Assembly (NCBI GenBank): GCA_025617745.1
Contig: CM046870.1
Span: forward strand, 25,401,501 to 25,465,500
DNA from: Heliocidaris erythrogramma
Taxonomy: Eukaryota > Echinodermata > Echinoidea > Camarodonta > Echinometridae
Reading direction: 5' to 3'
Length of the DNA stretch: 64,000 bases
Shown in pieces: positions 46,149-58,338 of this stretch. Below the pieces are notes generated by a model. The model was not told where the DNA came from and ran no database searches. It worked only from the letters and a program-made list of their open reading frames with translations. Within the stretch, counting starts at the first letter, position 1. The number at the start of each line of letters is the position of its first letter. Made by a program: the position numbers and the translations under genes.

Positions 46149-46211
46149 GTATCCAGTTGTCCTGCAACCTGATTTATCGTGTAGGCCTTTCAGTAAGTCC
46201 GTTTGCGCAGC

Positions 46212-46235
46212 CTATCGCAAGAAAAAAAAAGATAA
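46212..46235 (-). promoter_or_regulatory. Candidate splice acceptor of BTB gene 2
   Basis: On the minus strand, a T-rich run then cttgcgatag precedes the open frame, which would start at 46211. An in-frame stop formed by this tag supports the view that the exon does not extend further. Its place matches the acceptor in gene 1. Confidence 0.6.
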
Positions 46236-46679
46236 ATGTGATAAATAGGATTTGTATGTACATGTACATGTATATGAAATACCTGGACCAGCAGAATATT
46301 CTATATCAATGACTTGGGAGGTTATAATACGCCTTACACACGGGGCGTCAGTTCCATGGCACCGTTTAAGAATACGCATATACATATAACTGCACATGAA
46401 AGGTCCAGACGCAGTATCTAGGCACAGACTCAACTCCTTGACGCGGGGTGTAATGGCTAGCATGAGATTCGACTTCACTACCCTAAATCGGCTTTGACCT
46501 ACACTGGCTCAGAATTATGTTATCTTCTTAGTCCAATTTAGTGGGCATAGAATATTGGCTTGCCTCATCGTGTGTGGCTATCACAGGGAGACCGCGGAGC
46601 GTTTTTCGAAAGGGGGGATTATTTGATTTCACTTTAATAATGACCCTTTCCGGTGATTTTATGTAATGTTGGGCTGCAG

Positions 46680-46714
<35 letters not shown>

Positions 46715-46720
46715 TCAGCG
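46236..46720. other. Non-coding DNA with a 32-base poly-C
   Basis: No supported gene. An uninterrupted C run spans 46680-46711, the longest homopolymer in the window. Confidence 0.55.
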
Positions 46721-47850
46721 GCCCATGCATCACGTTCTTATGCCCGGCTCACACGAGGCGCCATTTACTGAAATTGTTCAACTGTACCAATTAATTCATT
46801 CATCTCAACGAAACTCAGTCCCGAGTGAACAGCTAATGCGAGGAGTCATTTGCAGACGTTAGGAACACGTTAGCGACTGGTACAGTCTTTTGCCAGTCAT
46901 GACAGAGTGATATCGTTTAACAAAGGGATTACAAACTAGTGTTAACGACAGTTTTTAATAACTGGTGGATGGGTAAATTCCTATCACCGGCTAGATTAGC
47001 GCAGCTAATGACGCAATCGAAACGAGCCAGGTTTTAATTCCGGCTCGCACGAGGCGTCATTTGCTGACGCTGACGTGGAGACCACGTTGATCACTCCAAC
47101 TTTTGTTCAATTCAATAGGATTCACGCTGGTGCAAACACGAACAAAAGGCCCAACGCTCGCGTTGGAATGCATTGGAAATTGCCTCACAGACGCTATGTA
47201 TGCACCCATATTCACTCATTTATCTGCCTGCATGGTTGCGCTGTTCCTACTGAGAAAGGAAAATCGAACGGGTTCAGTTCTTTTCTCAGCGTAGGTAGCT
47301 GCTTAGCGTAAGGTTCTGGCGCGTAAAAACCCAGGAAACACGCATATGACAAAATTATTTAAAATAAAGATGTTATTCTATAGAGAATCAAGGTGAGTAC
47401 TGAGCTTTAAGGAAGCGGGAAGATTGGCCTCAATGCATTATTCATGAACAACAAACATCCAGCATGTATGCAATGTGGTCACAACGTTTGGTGATCAACG
47501 TTGGTCCAATGTTGAATTCACATCACCTACAACATACATCCGACATGCAGTTTTGGTCCAACGCAGTCTAGCAAACCTGTCTTACAGATTAAAAAAATAA
47601 TAATTGAAATATACATGTATATCACACTATTTATATTTTATCTAGTAACCTGGGAAAGAGTGGTACGTTTGAAATATGATTGCGAAATGAACAATACTTG
47701 TAATAGCGTGTGTATGGGTTAACAGGCTCGTTTAGCGCAGATATGACGCAATTGAAATAACGCCTCGTGTGTACAGGGCCTTGTGTGTCACAGCTTTCAC
47801 AGGATTGATTAGCGCAGGTAATGACCCCCCGTGTGCAACGTTTGGGCATA
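46721..47850. repeat. Repeats with agcgcag-taatgacgc blocks
   Basis: The blocks gcacgaggcg-catttgctga, gattagcgcagctaatgacg and cgcctcgtgtgtacagggcc recur in both orientations near 46750, 47000-47070 and 47720-47830. They look like ends of a MITE family. No gene is supported. Confidence 0.5.
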
Positions 47851-49476
47851 AGCAAATCATTGTATCTATGTACAGTGTCAGAACATTACTGAGTTCTCCC
47901 TCGCAGCGGTATCGTATGTATTTACTTACTGCACAAGGGATTCCTGAAAAGAAAGGCGACGGTGCAGTAAACAGGGAACAACAGGCCTACAAGACAATGA
48001 CGGCTGCAAAAAAGAATGTCAAACCAATATCCGAAAGCACTGTTCCTTTAACCCTTTGAGTGCGAGCCCACGCACAGCGATTGCTCTCCCTGTGACGGAG
48101 CGATTTCGGTTACATTGCCGGTAATGGGAAATTTGGAGGTGCTTTCTACTTTGATTGCTCATTGTACCTCACTCGGTCATTTTCGTAAATTTTAGTAAAT
48201 GTAAACATGAAAGGTCAGACTTTTCTCCTTCTAAAAATATAAGTTTTGTTTATCGAAACAAAAAATAAGGTTTGTTATTTTACAGGGGAAAAGCCGTCTT
48301 ATTTTGTTGAAGCTTCGCTTCCTTCCTTTTCAGTACACTTACAATACAAATTGCGTAAACGCGGTCGCACACGCGGTTAGATCAAGGTCTGTGATAACTC
48401 CTTGGTTCGATCGATACCCCATTCATTGGGCCCCATTGTCGTCTGCTAATGCTCGGGCGATTATCTGCCAAGTCATGCATTGCGCCCTGCATTTTACACG
48501 TGTTTCCGACTCATTTTGTAGTCGTATTCTGACCAGCATTGTGACATTATCACTGTAAATGCTTTCTATATCACATGTATCAGGGAACTGTTTTTTCAGA
48601 TGAACATTATTTATTCAATAAGACAAAAATAATCCTATTTAATTTCGTATACATTTCTCATGATTTGTCATAACTATTTGTTTTATTTCTCCCACTTCAT
48701 TCGTTTATTTCTCTATCTATCCATCTCTCTTTCAACGCTTTTTCCCTATGTAGTTGTTTTATCAATAAAACAATTTATTAAAATCATGTACACATATTGT
48801 TTGTAATGGGAAAAAGCTAAATGAATGACAGTGAGTGGAACAAAATAATACTTTATCACATCTCAATGCAGCCTGCTTTCTCTCTCTCTCTGAACTCGTC
48901 AGGAAGTTCGTGCAATTAAAACTTTGTTTCGAGGAAAATAAAAGTTGAAACAAACAGAAAGACAAGAGTTGAGTTGGATAATGACAAGAATCATAAACAA
49001 ACTAAAACGATAAAGAAATATGTTTTTAAAAAATAACAGCGATGGGGGGGGGGGGCAATGACAACAATCTTTATAGTGATGTTGCAATATCTGCAATAAC
49101 AGCCCGCCTTCCCCCTTATTATTATTATTATTTTTTTTTTGATGACGGAATCGGGAATAAAATAAAGATGCATGAAATTAAAGCTTTCAAAGCATGCAAT
49201 ATTATGGTTATCCTTTTGACACAAATCCCAGTCATCAGGATAACCATTTAACGGGCTGTACTGTGAATTTCAAAATGAGCATTAATAATTGGGTTCCCGT
49301 AATTCTTGGGGTTGTAGTTTTATCATATTGATAGCATGGCAGCCCATGTTTACAGTTCATTCTTGTATACATGTATTCAGTAGGTCGACCTACGTATACT
49401 TCCTCTTCTTTCAAAATGCCAATCCTTGTTAGCAGTCCACGGAACTGAGAAAGCGTTTCATTTTGAAAAGGTTCAT
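47851..49476. other. Non-coding stretch
   Basis: No supported gene. It has a G-run at 49045-49055, an ATT repeat near 49118-49131 and a CT repeat near 48880. Short frames lack motifs. Confidence 0.45.
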
Positions 49477-49676
49477 TGAAATTCATGAATGAAGCGCTGA
49501 ATTTGCCAAATTCAATTGATATAATCCTTGACCAAGCTCCTTTTATTTTATTTTATTTTATTAACTTGGGTTTTAGAAAAGAGTGAATGGTTCATTCATC
49601 AATGAAGCGCTGAATTGGCCAATTTAAATTTCAATAACCCTTGACCAAGCTCCTTTTATTTTATCTTATGAACTTG
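49477..49676 (+). repeat. ~100-bp direct duplication
   Basis: The block aatgaagcgctgaatttgcc ... ccttgaccaagctcctttta then ttttatttta and aacttgg occurs twice (about 49482-49568 and 49600-49676), with moderate divergence. A tandem duplication of non-coding DNA. Confidence 0.75.
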
Positions 49677-51480
49677 GATTATAAGGAGCAACATCAAGTT
49701 ATCAAAGCACATGATGTTTGGAACAGGGAGGCAATTTCTTGTCATTGACCGGGATGGATTGGAGGCGGAGGGGCTCTCTCTCTCTCTCTCTCTCTGGCTC
49801 TATCTTCCATAGCTCTCATCTAGTACACACATTCCTAAAAACATTAAAATATAAATACATTTTTAAAAATCAATAAACAACCAATTAAAGGTAGTATAGT
49901 TGATGGGTGCACAGCAATTTAATTCCTACGAGAAACAACAAATCATGTGCTTATTTCAAATCAGTTGATGAAAAATGCCTTAGATAAAAAATAAATAAGT
50001 AAACAACGTCAGGATCGAAGTCGGGAGTGTAAATGTAGTGAATACGCACATAACGTATCTGTAGCTTTTTGTCAAGATCGATCGGCGCTTTGAACGCTAT
50101 GATATCACGTGATCGGAGCTCTAGCCTATGGAAATAACATGATCGAAGCGGACGCGTACGCGTACGGTATGTATACAAGATTTACGATCCCAAACAAGAA
50201 TTTCGGGTAAAGTTGAAACGAAATCCTTTTTTTCTCAATTGTTCTCTACGTAACCTCATATTTTTTTTAACGGGTATTGTGAATGAATATATCTACATAA
50301 TACTACTAAGAATTTTAGCGCATAAGAGCGGATAGTTAGCTGGAAAACTTTGTCAACATATTAGGTATAAATCTCGGCTTCTGTAGAAGCCCTCCGTCAC
50401 AGACTGAGCACCTCGCTCGGCTTCTGTAGAAGCCCGTCGTCTCCAAAGGGTTAATAAGTATAAGTTGTTCGGTTCCCTTGCACCACAACTGAGAGGGCAT
50501 GAATGAAAGTTAAGAAATTTGCTCACTTCGATCTCTATCATAAAATATTTCTGTTTTTAAATGCTACCAAATACAATGAAAAAGATGGCCTGTAGTCTTG
50601 GAAGTGTAGGCCATGTTTAACCCTTTCGAGATAATTGGCCAAATTTTGTGGTTTGGCTCATTAACTTTTTATTCTGAGCTCTAAGAAATATACCAGATGC
50701 TAAGTAGAAAGAGCATGCCCATATATTGCGTTTGATGCTAGCAATCTTAAAAAGGAGAATTAGCTTTAAACTCCTGAAATTGGCAACACGTTCAAAATCA
50801 TTGTTTTTTGTCAAAATTGGCAATTTGTTCAACTTTTCGACAAAGTGCATTTTTTTAGAAAGATGTATAGCCTTAAAAGAAAATTATTTTTGTTGCCAAT
50901 ATGAATAACAAAATGTGATCAATTTAACCCTTAAATAATTCCTACCATGAAAGGGTTAACCCCAGTCTCAGTAGGCCGTCAGTCTCGTGGGCTGTAGCCG
51001 TTGTACCAATGTGTTGATTGTTAATCAACAATATAAAACTGGATTGTTTGGTTTTCTTCGGTATTAAAATCAAATTAATTAATTAAAAAAAAACATTATG
51101 TAGGCCTAGTGTATGATTTAAGTAAAGAACACTCACCAATAACATCAAAAATATAAATGCATCCATAAATCAATGTTAAAACGAAATATACATATTAGTT
51201 CATTTCAAGAATCAGGCTGCAAATGCATTATCTATTTGTCTAACGATGTGCACGCACAAGCCCGTACTTGGCCAAATGAGATTTTTCTTGCTCAAAATGA
51301 TGTACAATCAAACAAATAACTGAGATACAAACAAGAAAACCATGAACATAAAGAGTCAATCGTGCCATACATTTAGTTGAGCTATAGAGTATGTCCCTGA
51401 AAGGAGGGAAATTTAAGTTTGTGGGTAATAATTCAACATCATTTCTCGGTTCAAGACACTGAAGGGTCAATTTCTCTTAG
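49677..51480. other. Non-coding stretch with twin hairpins
   Basis: No supported gene. Two copies of ctcggcttctgtagaagcc (at about 50373 and 50415), each a GGCTTC-TGTA-GAAGCC hairpin, lie 42 bp apart. CT repeat at 49778-49796. The rest is AT-rich. Confidence 0.5.
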
Positions 51481-51492
51481 GGGTGTCGATCC

Positions 51493-51560
51493 GTGGCGTA
51501 TATAGGGATTATGGCGCCCGGGGAAAACAATGAAATTAGACCCCCCCCCCCCCACCCCCG
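51493..51560 (+). mobile_element. hAT-type left terminus
   Basis: cgtggcgtatatagggatta followed by tggcgcccgggg and a C run is the same left end as at 26723. No matching right end with duplication is visible. Confidence 0.6.
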
Positions 51561-51920
51561 CATGCCCAAACTTATCTAGGTTATTGTACGAGCGAGGGAG
51601 CAAAGCGACCGAGCGGCAAATTTTTCAATATTTAACCCTTAAAAAAAACGCAATTTCTTGTGCATTTTACCCAGGAAATTTTACATCTAACCACCGCAAT
51701 ATTGAGCGGTAGAGAAGCTCGAATTTTATACATTGATAAACGGTTTTCTATGCACTCACGTCTACAATCTGGAGCAAAACTAACAAAAACCCTATAGGCT
51801 TGAGAAAGAGTCGAGAAATTCAGCAAGGCTATACCTGAAGTTGAGATTTCTTTCAAAAGTTTAACCTTTGCAAATGCTGTTTCTATCCTATATTGGGGGC
51901 GCAATATCTAGCAGGAGCAC

Positions 51921-52375
51921 TGGCGTAGCCAGGATTTTTCAATAGGGGGGGGGGGGGAGGGCAACCACGTAGCCAGGATTTCATTTTGTGGTGCGGTTGT
52001 GAGAACGCAAAGCGTGCTCCCCGTGGGAGTGGGTGCAGGGAGGGGGGAGTTTCCCCCTCCCGCGCGAAGCGTGAAAGCTCTGACGTTTTATAGCAAATTT
52101 GAAAGATAACAGTTCGTAGCACCTTTTTTTAGGCGGAAAGTTAGCTCGACGCCCGGACTGCTTTTCAGTTATTTTGACGCGATACTGCACTGTTGTAACA
52201 GGCATGGGTGCAGGGAGAAGGGATTTTAATACTTCCCCGTTCCCGCGCAAAGTGCGAATACTTTGACGTTTTAGCAAATTTCGATTGAAAGATAACGGCT
52301 CGTAGCTCCTTTTTAGGCTTTTGTTTTCTCACTTCCCCCGCTTTTTCGCTCTCGCTTTTTTAGGGGGGGGGGGGG
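51921..52375 (+). mobile_element. Second copy of the tandem-repeat transposon
   Basis: Starts with cactggcgtagccaggattt and a G run, then carries about two tandem units in the orientation opposite to 9360-10640: ctccctcc-type block, gcgcgaagcgtgaaagctct, gacgtttta-tagcaaattt, aaagataac, aggcggaaagtt, gactgcttttcagtta. It ends in a G run at about 52363-52376, where a LINE tail begins. Confidence 0.75.
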
Positions 52376-52380
52376 GATAA

Positions 52381-53760
52381 ATGAATGAATGAATGAATGA
52401 GTTTATTACCAAAAGACAAACAAGTTCAAATACACATGAGAGAGTTGTTTTGCATTTGTTTGGTAAAAGGGCTCTACGGAAATAGCAAATTCTGTCAGTG
52501 AGATGTAGAGCCTCTGTTCAACTATGTACATTATAAACAAACATTTAGCATGATATATAACATGAAATCAATAAAACTAAAATATATATCGTATGCAATG
52601 TGAATGATTTTATCTTACGGTTAGGTGCTTTGGAATAAAACTAGTACACGTCAATAAATTGATCACACTGCATAATACAAGCACCAAGTGGAATACAAAC
52701 TATATTCAAAGTAAATGAAATACATACAATTATATATCAATATTCTTGTATGAAGTTATTTTTAAGCTCCGTGCGAAAAGACTGGACAGTTTTAAGCAGT
52801 CTTACATTATCTGGAAGATTATTCCAGATTTGCGATCCCAAGTATGAAATTGAGGTTTTACCGTGCTCTGTTTTCACCCTCGGTAAAATTAAAGTTTTTG
52901 ACTATTTTTGTCTTGTACTATAACAATTTTCAAAAAAAATATAATATTCATACACATGAGGGAGTTTATTATGTATGAGCCTAAAAATAAAAATCGCTAC
53001 AGAATGCTTGTACAGCTGGAATATGTCCAGAATACCTAAAGATCGAAATAAGGGTGATGATGGAGTCATTCTTGTACTGAATGTGATGGCTCTCACTGCC
53101 ATGTTTTGTATAATATGTATCTTATGCAATATTGTCATTGGGGCACATCCCCAGACTTCCAGTCCATTTGAAATGTGAGATTGAATAAAAGAGTGAAGTA
53201 ACAATGCAAGCACTTGTTTTGGAACAAAATGTCTCAATCGATATGTAATCCCTACCTTCGAATTACGCTACTTACGTGATTAACATGTTCTCTCCAGTTT
53301 AAATATTCATCAATATATATTCCAACAAATAAAGTATTACTTACTTCAGTTAACTTATCATTTTTTTATCTTTACCTCACCAACCACACTTACTATCTTT
53401 CTCTTGGGCTTTATCACCAAGAATTTTTTTTTCTTTATATTAAGAGTGATTTTATTTGCATCACACCATTCACTAACTGGTTTTAAATTATCTGTTATTT
53501 CTGATAAATCAATTTGTTTTTGCTCTGATGGAAAAGAATGAAAAATATTGGAATCGTCAGCAAACAACCTAAAATTAAAATAATCTGAAGACTGGGGTAA
53601 ATCATTAATATATATCAAAAATAATGTAGGACCTAACACGGAACCCTGAGGCACACCACAAACAATTGATGAAAGGGAAGCTGTTACTCTATTGTGTTGA
53701 ACAAATTGGAGGCGATTACTTAGGTAATCACAAAACCAATCCAATTGTATGCTTCGGATA
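52381..53760 (-). mobile_element. LINE, minus strand, truncated
   Basis: The 3' end has a (CATT)n tail at 52379-52401. The coding remnant runs to about 53760, where the 5' side is lost inside the reverse transcriptase. Only the second half of ORF2 is present. Confidence 0.85.
52902..53744 (-). pseudogene. LINE reverse transcriptase and C-terminal remnant
   Basis: 53744-53358 gives the palm: SNRLQFVQHN, CGVPQGSVLGPTLFLIYIND, and the catalytic RLFADDSNIF, followed by CDANKITLNIKKKKFLVI. 53237-52902 gives the C-terminal region with LLHSFIQSHISNGLEVWG and LHKIHIIQNMAVRAIT. A stop and a frame change separate the two parts. Dead copy. Confidence 0.88.
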
Positions 53761-54412
53761 CCCGTTTTTTCAAAAATATGTCTATGAAACTTACGTTTTA
53801 GAGCAAAATGCTTTTAATGAAAAGAAGGAATGCTCGGATCTACGCCAATGGAGAGAACCCCCTAATTGAGAATAGAAATGCGAGCGAACGAATTTTCTTC
53901 GATATTTTTGGATTGAAATTATGGCATTTCTTATTTCCTTACTTCTATTTCAATAACAAACATACTGAGTTTGGATGATTATTAGTTTTAAGTTAATGTA
54001 TCATAATTCTCATGTTTTTTTATCCATATATATTGGGGGATGATAATACAGGCCATCCCCAACCTCAATTTTTTTTTAAAGATATATACCCCCCATCCAC
54101 CCCCTGGATCGACACCCATGATTTCTCTCCTTTAAGAATGGCACCCGAGACAATCTTTTACATAAGGTTTATAATGATTTGTAAAAGATAAGGAAAGATT
54201 CGGAAACATTTTTTTTGTGATGCACATTTAACGGAACACCCATATTCTCTTATGGCACATTGACATTAAGTTCCAGCCAAATGGCCGTGCAGTTTGGCAC
54301 ACTTCGCAATAAGAAATTAGGACACTGTTACCATGATTACACATCCGTGATGCTTAATCCTCCCAAATTTAGCAGCCATACCCTTATTTTGGACAACTGG
54401 ATTTCTGTGGCA
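53761..54412. other. Non-coding stretch
   Basis: No supported gene and no clear element ends. Confidence 0.4.
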
Positions 54413-54417
54413 CTTAA

Positions 54418-54778
54418 AGGGCAATCCAACCTTTGTAAAAAGCTGATTTATGTGAAAGGAGAAAAATAAGAGAAACAGGATGGTGAAAGTTTGAAAGAAA
54501 TCGGACAAAGAATAAAAAAAGTTATGAATGTTTGGAAAATGAGATCACTACATCTCAAATTGGCAATATGGTGAATCGACTGTGGCGTATTCACGGTCAA
54601 CTCTCCCATACACTGTCGTACACCAAAATATCATTAAATTCCGGTTTTCTCCTAAGCGCATTTTCCCTCGGGGTAGTACTAAAAATATAATGCTGATAGC
54701 ATATTGTTATATTGGTCCTCGAAAAAAAAAAGATCCTACAGAGTTTAGAAAAAATTATTGCAAAGGTTGAATTACCCT
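54418..54778. mobile_element. TTAA-flanked MITE, 361 bp (Kolobok-like)
   Basis: Ends agggcaatccaacctttg and the complement of caaaggttgaattaccct pair with two mismatches. TTAA flanks both sides (54414-54417 and 54779-54782). No coding capacity. Termini follow TTAA-AGGG, as in the other TTAA elements of this window. Confidence 0.9.
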
Positions 54779-54783
54779 TTAAG

Positions 54784-56354
54784 GTTTAAGACTGAAATCG
54801 GTCATGCGAGATTCACTGATCTTGTTTACGGTGTCAGATGAAAGAAGAGCTGATTTTCCGAATGATGTACACATTAACAAAAAATTGTTTCAATTATTGA
54901 GTAATTTACCAATAAACTTTGGTTTCCTTTTTAGGGACAACTTGTACTGTCATTTCTTTGATTAATGCGTGCTGTGAACAGTCAAAGCGTGACTGCACAG
55001 CAGAGTTACTTTTCCAGTGTTCACAGTGTGTCACACTATCGCCACATAAATAAAGACAATGGCCGGTATTCTGATAGGAGGTTTAATTTAACCCCAGGAG
55101 GTTTAATTTAACCCTAGGTTGGCCGTGAACCCCCCTGTGCTGAGTTATTTTCAAGGGGTGCTCAAAAATCTACAGGCGTTCTGATTTTATAAATATCTTT
55201 TGAAAAAAATGGTTTATATATTTTTTTCAAATGCCTTATTACAAACCAATATGGATGTATTTGATACAATTGTGGTAAGTGACGTTCAAAGCCTGCTGCT
55301 TGAAAAAATTCATGGATATATATCCAAATGATTATTTTTCCTTTTAGAGATTCTAAGCTTTACATAAACACAAAATTTACTATATGTTCTTGAAAAATAC
55401 AGGAGCTGGGACCGAAGAAAAAAGGAGATAATCTGTCAGTAAGAAGTGCTGCTATTGTATGAACTTCCTACCTTTCCTTCCAAAGTTTCTTGACCACATG
55501 ACTCAGTGTCTTATTGTGTCTCCTTTCACAGAAAAAGTCCTTGATTACATTTATTGATTTTCGGGGATTATGTAGACAAAGAGACAATACCCTTTACTTG
55601 TTGAGTGTGGTATATTCATTATTCAGGTTGAAACCTCAAAGGTTTATGCATGAAGTTTCACAAACTAAGAAGTAAAGTACATGTGAGAAAAATATTATTT
55701 CCCTATATTCCTATTCATTTATCAAGTCTCTCGATCAATTTATCTATCCATCCATCCATCTATCTATATATCATCCCGTCTATTCATGTTTCTTCTGTGT
55801 AAATGTGTAGTTCATCTGTAAACTCCTCTGTCATTTATTTTTTTAAATTCTCGATTTATCTTACTTTTTTATGTACGTATTTGTTTGGTATCAAAGTCAG
55901 ATAAATTCAGTTTAAAATAAATTTATCAACCCCTTCTTCTCTCTCTCTCTCTCTCTCTCTCTAACCCCTCTCTCTTTCTAGTTTGCTGCATTTCCTCTCA
56001 TTACTCTCCAGGTAATTTATACTGAAAATATAATCCCCCTCCTGTGCAAGTATTAGTTCCCTTGCTTCCTCCGCAGAAAAGAGCCTAATCGGAGCCATGT
56101 TGAAAATGATGCATCGACAAACAAAAACCTCTTATTTTCTCCGAAATTTCAAATGTAACACCCCAAAGTAAACAAGCACAAATGAAAGCCGCATGAGCTT
56201 GGTGAACAAGAGAAAACAAATACGCCACCTCGCGGGGAAATCAATACAATTCCGATAAATACAATAAACCGTACGTTTGAGCGTGAAATGCGAAGTTCGC
56301 GAGGCAGCGAGTGTGCATGAGTGCGCAGTTCGCGTGGAAAGAGCTAAACTAGAC
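54784..56354. other. Non-coding stretch
   Basis: No supported gene. A copy of the GGCC-type MITE end lies near 55062-55115 (ggccggtattctgataggag), and CT/TCTA microsatellites near 55735-55965. Confidence 0.45.
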
Positions 56355-56358
56355 TTAA

Positions 56359-57004
56359 AGGACAAGTAACCCCACGTGATATTCTAGATGCACCTATTGT
56401 CTGCTACGTCTTTCCATGGAGGCTGCCATTTTGTGCATGACACGGATCATTAGGTACCATATGCATTGATAATAGCCTACCTTTACAACAGATACGTCGC
56501 TTTGTTCTGATTGTATTACGATTGTTATTGGCCATGGGCCTAGATAATTGACGACCCATGAGTTCTAATAGCCATCCTGTAAAGCAGATTCCTCGCTTTG
56601 TTTTGGTATTGTTACGATTGTCTCCGTCCTTGACGTCAATTCTCCGTCCTTGACGTATATTTTTTATGAAGTATATTTTTTATGAACAAATTAAGACCTT
56701 TTAAAAAATATATAAAACTAAACTTACATTTCAGAATATGTGACTTTATCTAATATATATTTGTCCTCTAAAAATCAATTACAAGTTAACGATGAAGGAA
56801 ATTTTACTTGGGATGAAAAATATGTTCGTGTACACATAAAGTAATGGCAGCCCCCTTATTATTGCTAGCAGACGATAACTTGGCTGGAAAATAGTGATTT
56901 ATATCTATATCCTGTGTTTTTACATGAAATTGCATGTATCAAATAAGAGGCATATACTACACCATTCAAAATAAGCTAATTCATACGCTGAGGTTAATTT
57001 CCCT
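56359..57004. mobile_element. TTAA-flanked MITE, 646 bp (Kolobok-like)
   Basis: Ends aggacaagtaacc and agggaaattaacc (complement) share 10 of 13 positions. TTAA flanks both sides (56355-56358 and 57005-57008). Inner arms continue to pair through gtctgctac-type, ggctgccatt-type blocks, giving long diverged inverted repeats. No coding capacity. Confidence 0.85.
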
Positions 57005-57432
57005 TTAAAACTCACCTTCAGTCTAAGTGTAGTTTAACTCTATTTGGTATTCTGATCGCCAGGTTTAGTTAAATCTAGATTTCAAATTGAACCCTGGGTT
57101 AAATGCCCCGCCCAGGTTTAATTACCATGGAGAATCTACTGTACATGCTCATTTGCTCATGAATATTCATAGCACGCGCCATTGAGGATCGTCGAGGGGA
57201 TTCTTAGTGCATTAATTTATTGTGGCCAATAGTGGCAATCCGAAAATTTATGTACAGAGTGTAGGCTATCCCCAGGAGGCTACATGTGCTCTTTTGAACT
57301 GTATGACATACTGTAGTTACATGATGTAATTGCTGCCTTTCCTGTTTTTGTTTGTGTTTTATATACTGCAATAATTTTTTTACAAATTAAAAATTAAAAA
57401 TTCCTCCCCAGTCAAGCTTCTTCGTTTACTAA

Positions 57433-57496
57433 CCATTGTCTGCGGCGGACCGTTTGAATATTCATTAATATTCAAACGGTCCGCCGCAGACAATGG
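57433..57496. repeat. Perfect 30-bp-arm hairpin
   Basis: Arms 57433-57462 and 57467-57496 are perfect complements (ccattgtctgcggcggaccg then tttgaatatt) around the 4-base loop catt. Confidence 0.9.
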
Positions 57497-57546
57497 AAAG
57501 AAGAGGATCTTGGGTATTTGATTCTAGTTCGTCGTGACTTGGCCGT

Positions 57547-57619
57547 GAACCAGAATAGCCTGGTGGTTAAGTCGCTGCCCGGCAAGCAGTAGATGACAGG
57601 TTCGAATCCCGCTGGTTCC
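57547..57619 (+). tRNA. tRNA-like Pol III unit (pseudo-tRNA or SINE head)
   Basis: A perfect 7-bp acceptor pairs gaaccag (57547-57553) with ctggttc (57612-57618). An A-box-like tagcctggtgg (57556) and an exact B-box ggttcgaatcc (57599-57609) are present, and a T6 run (57623-57628) follows as terminator. The anticodon arm folds around loop ccggcaa, which would give GGC (Ala), but position 33 is C rather than U, and the D and T stems pair poorly. It is more likely a pseudo-tRNA or SINE head than a decoding tRNA. Confidence 0.55.
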
Positions 57620-57741
57620 AATTTTTTCTGACTTGTGTTTTTCATTACAGATCGAGCATACGATCTTTAACACTGGGAGTAATATGCCGAAAGATTTGTT
57701 TACAAATTAAAAATTCCTCCCCAGTCAAGCTTCTTCGTTTA

Positions 57742-58200
57742 ATAATTTTGATAATTGTTTGTAAATGTTGTGAATTTGTTTGGTTCAATAAAAATAAAAA
57801 TAAAACAAACACACACCCACAACATATGAGCCTATTGTCTATTGATGGAAATATTCATGGTCCTCGCTGCCTGAAACCAGAGCCTGAAACTATCTCTTTT
57901 TCAAAGTTTTGTGAATGAGCGAAGCGAGCGACGGAAAACCCACTTTTCTATCTCCCAAATGTTATTTCCAAAACACCACAAGTGTTATATGGGGGCATCT
58001 TGTTATATTGGGGCATCTTGTTATTTCTGATTATACTTGCTAAGAAGTCGATATTTTATAAATACTCTCATGGCACTCCGGCTGAACAGGCTGGATTTAG
58101 AGTGCCATAATTTAAGGGCCTGAATGACTAGACCGGGTCCGCCAGGAGTACTCCATGCAACATGAGAGCAGGAAATTTTCCATTTTAAAGTGAACAGACA
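57742..58200. other. Non-coding stretch
   Basis: No supported gene. From about 58035 it begins to resemble, in inverse orientation and with gaps, the DNA at 60250-60290 (acttgct and ctgaacaggc blocks). Confidence 0.4.
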
Positions 58201-58338
58201 CATTAAATACCCTTCTCTCTTTACCAGTATGGTTTCTATATTTCACTATTATTTTTCATTACCACAGATTTCATTTGAGTCTTATCATGCTTATCATTGC
58301 TAATTATCTTCCCACGTTATCTTTGTATGGTGTTTTAA
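58201..58338 (+). repeat. Left arm of a 137-bp inverted duplication
   Basis: It is the reverse complement of 60108-60244 with about four differences. Matching blocks include cattaaatacccttctctct, tcatttgagtcttatcatgc and cccacgttatctttgtatgg. The arm stops exactly at a TTAA (58335-58338), where the other arm meets the THAP transposon. Confidence 0.9.

Larger units (their letters stand above)
57379..57741. repeat. 45-bp direct repeats around a hairpin and tRNA-like unit
   Basis: aaaaattcctccccagtcaa and gcttcttcgttta occur at both ends (57379-57428 and 57699-57741); the first copy has a 7-base internal addition. Between them lie a perfect hairpin and a tRNA-like gene. The arrangement suggests one inserted cassette bounded by a long duplication. 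Confidence 0.75.

Noticed and set aside
46212-46478. 88-codon minus-strand frame upstream of BTB gene 2
   Set aside because: It runs through the T-rich tract and acceptor and shares no similarity with the upstream region of gene 1.
54260-54469. 69-codon frame
   Set aside because: It crosses into the TTAA MITE at 54418, so the end is transposon sequence.
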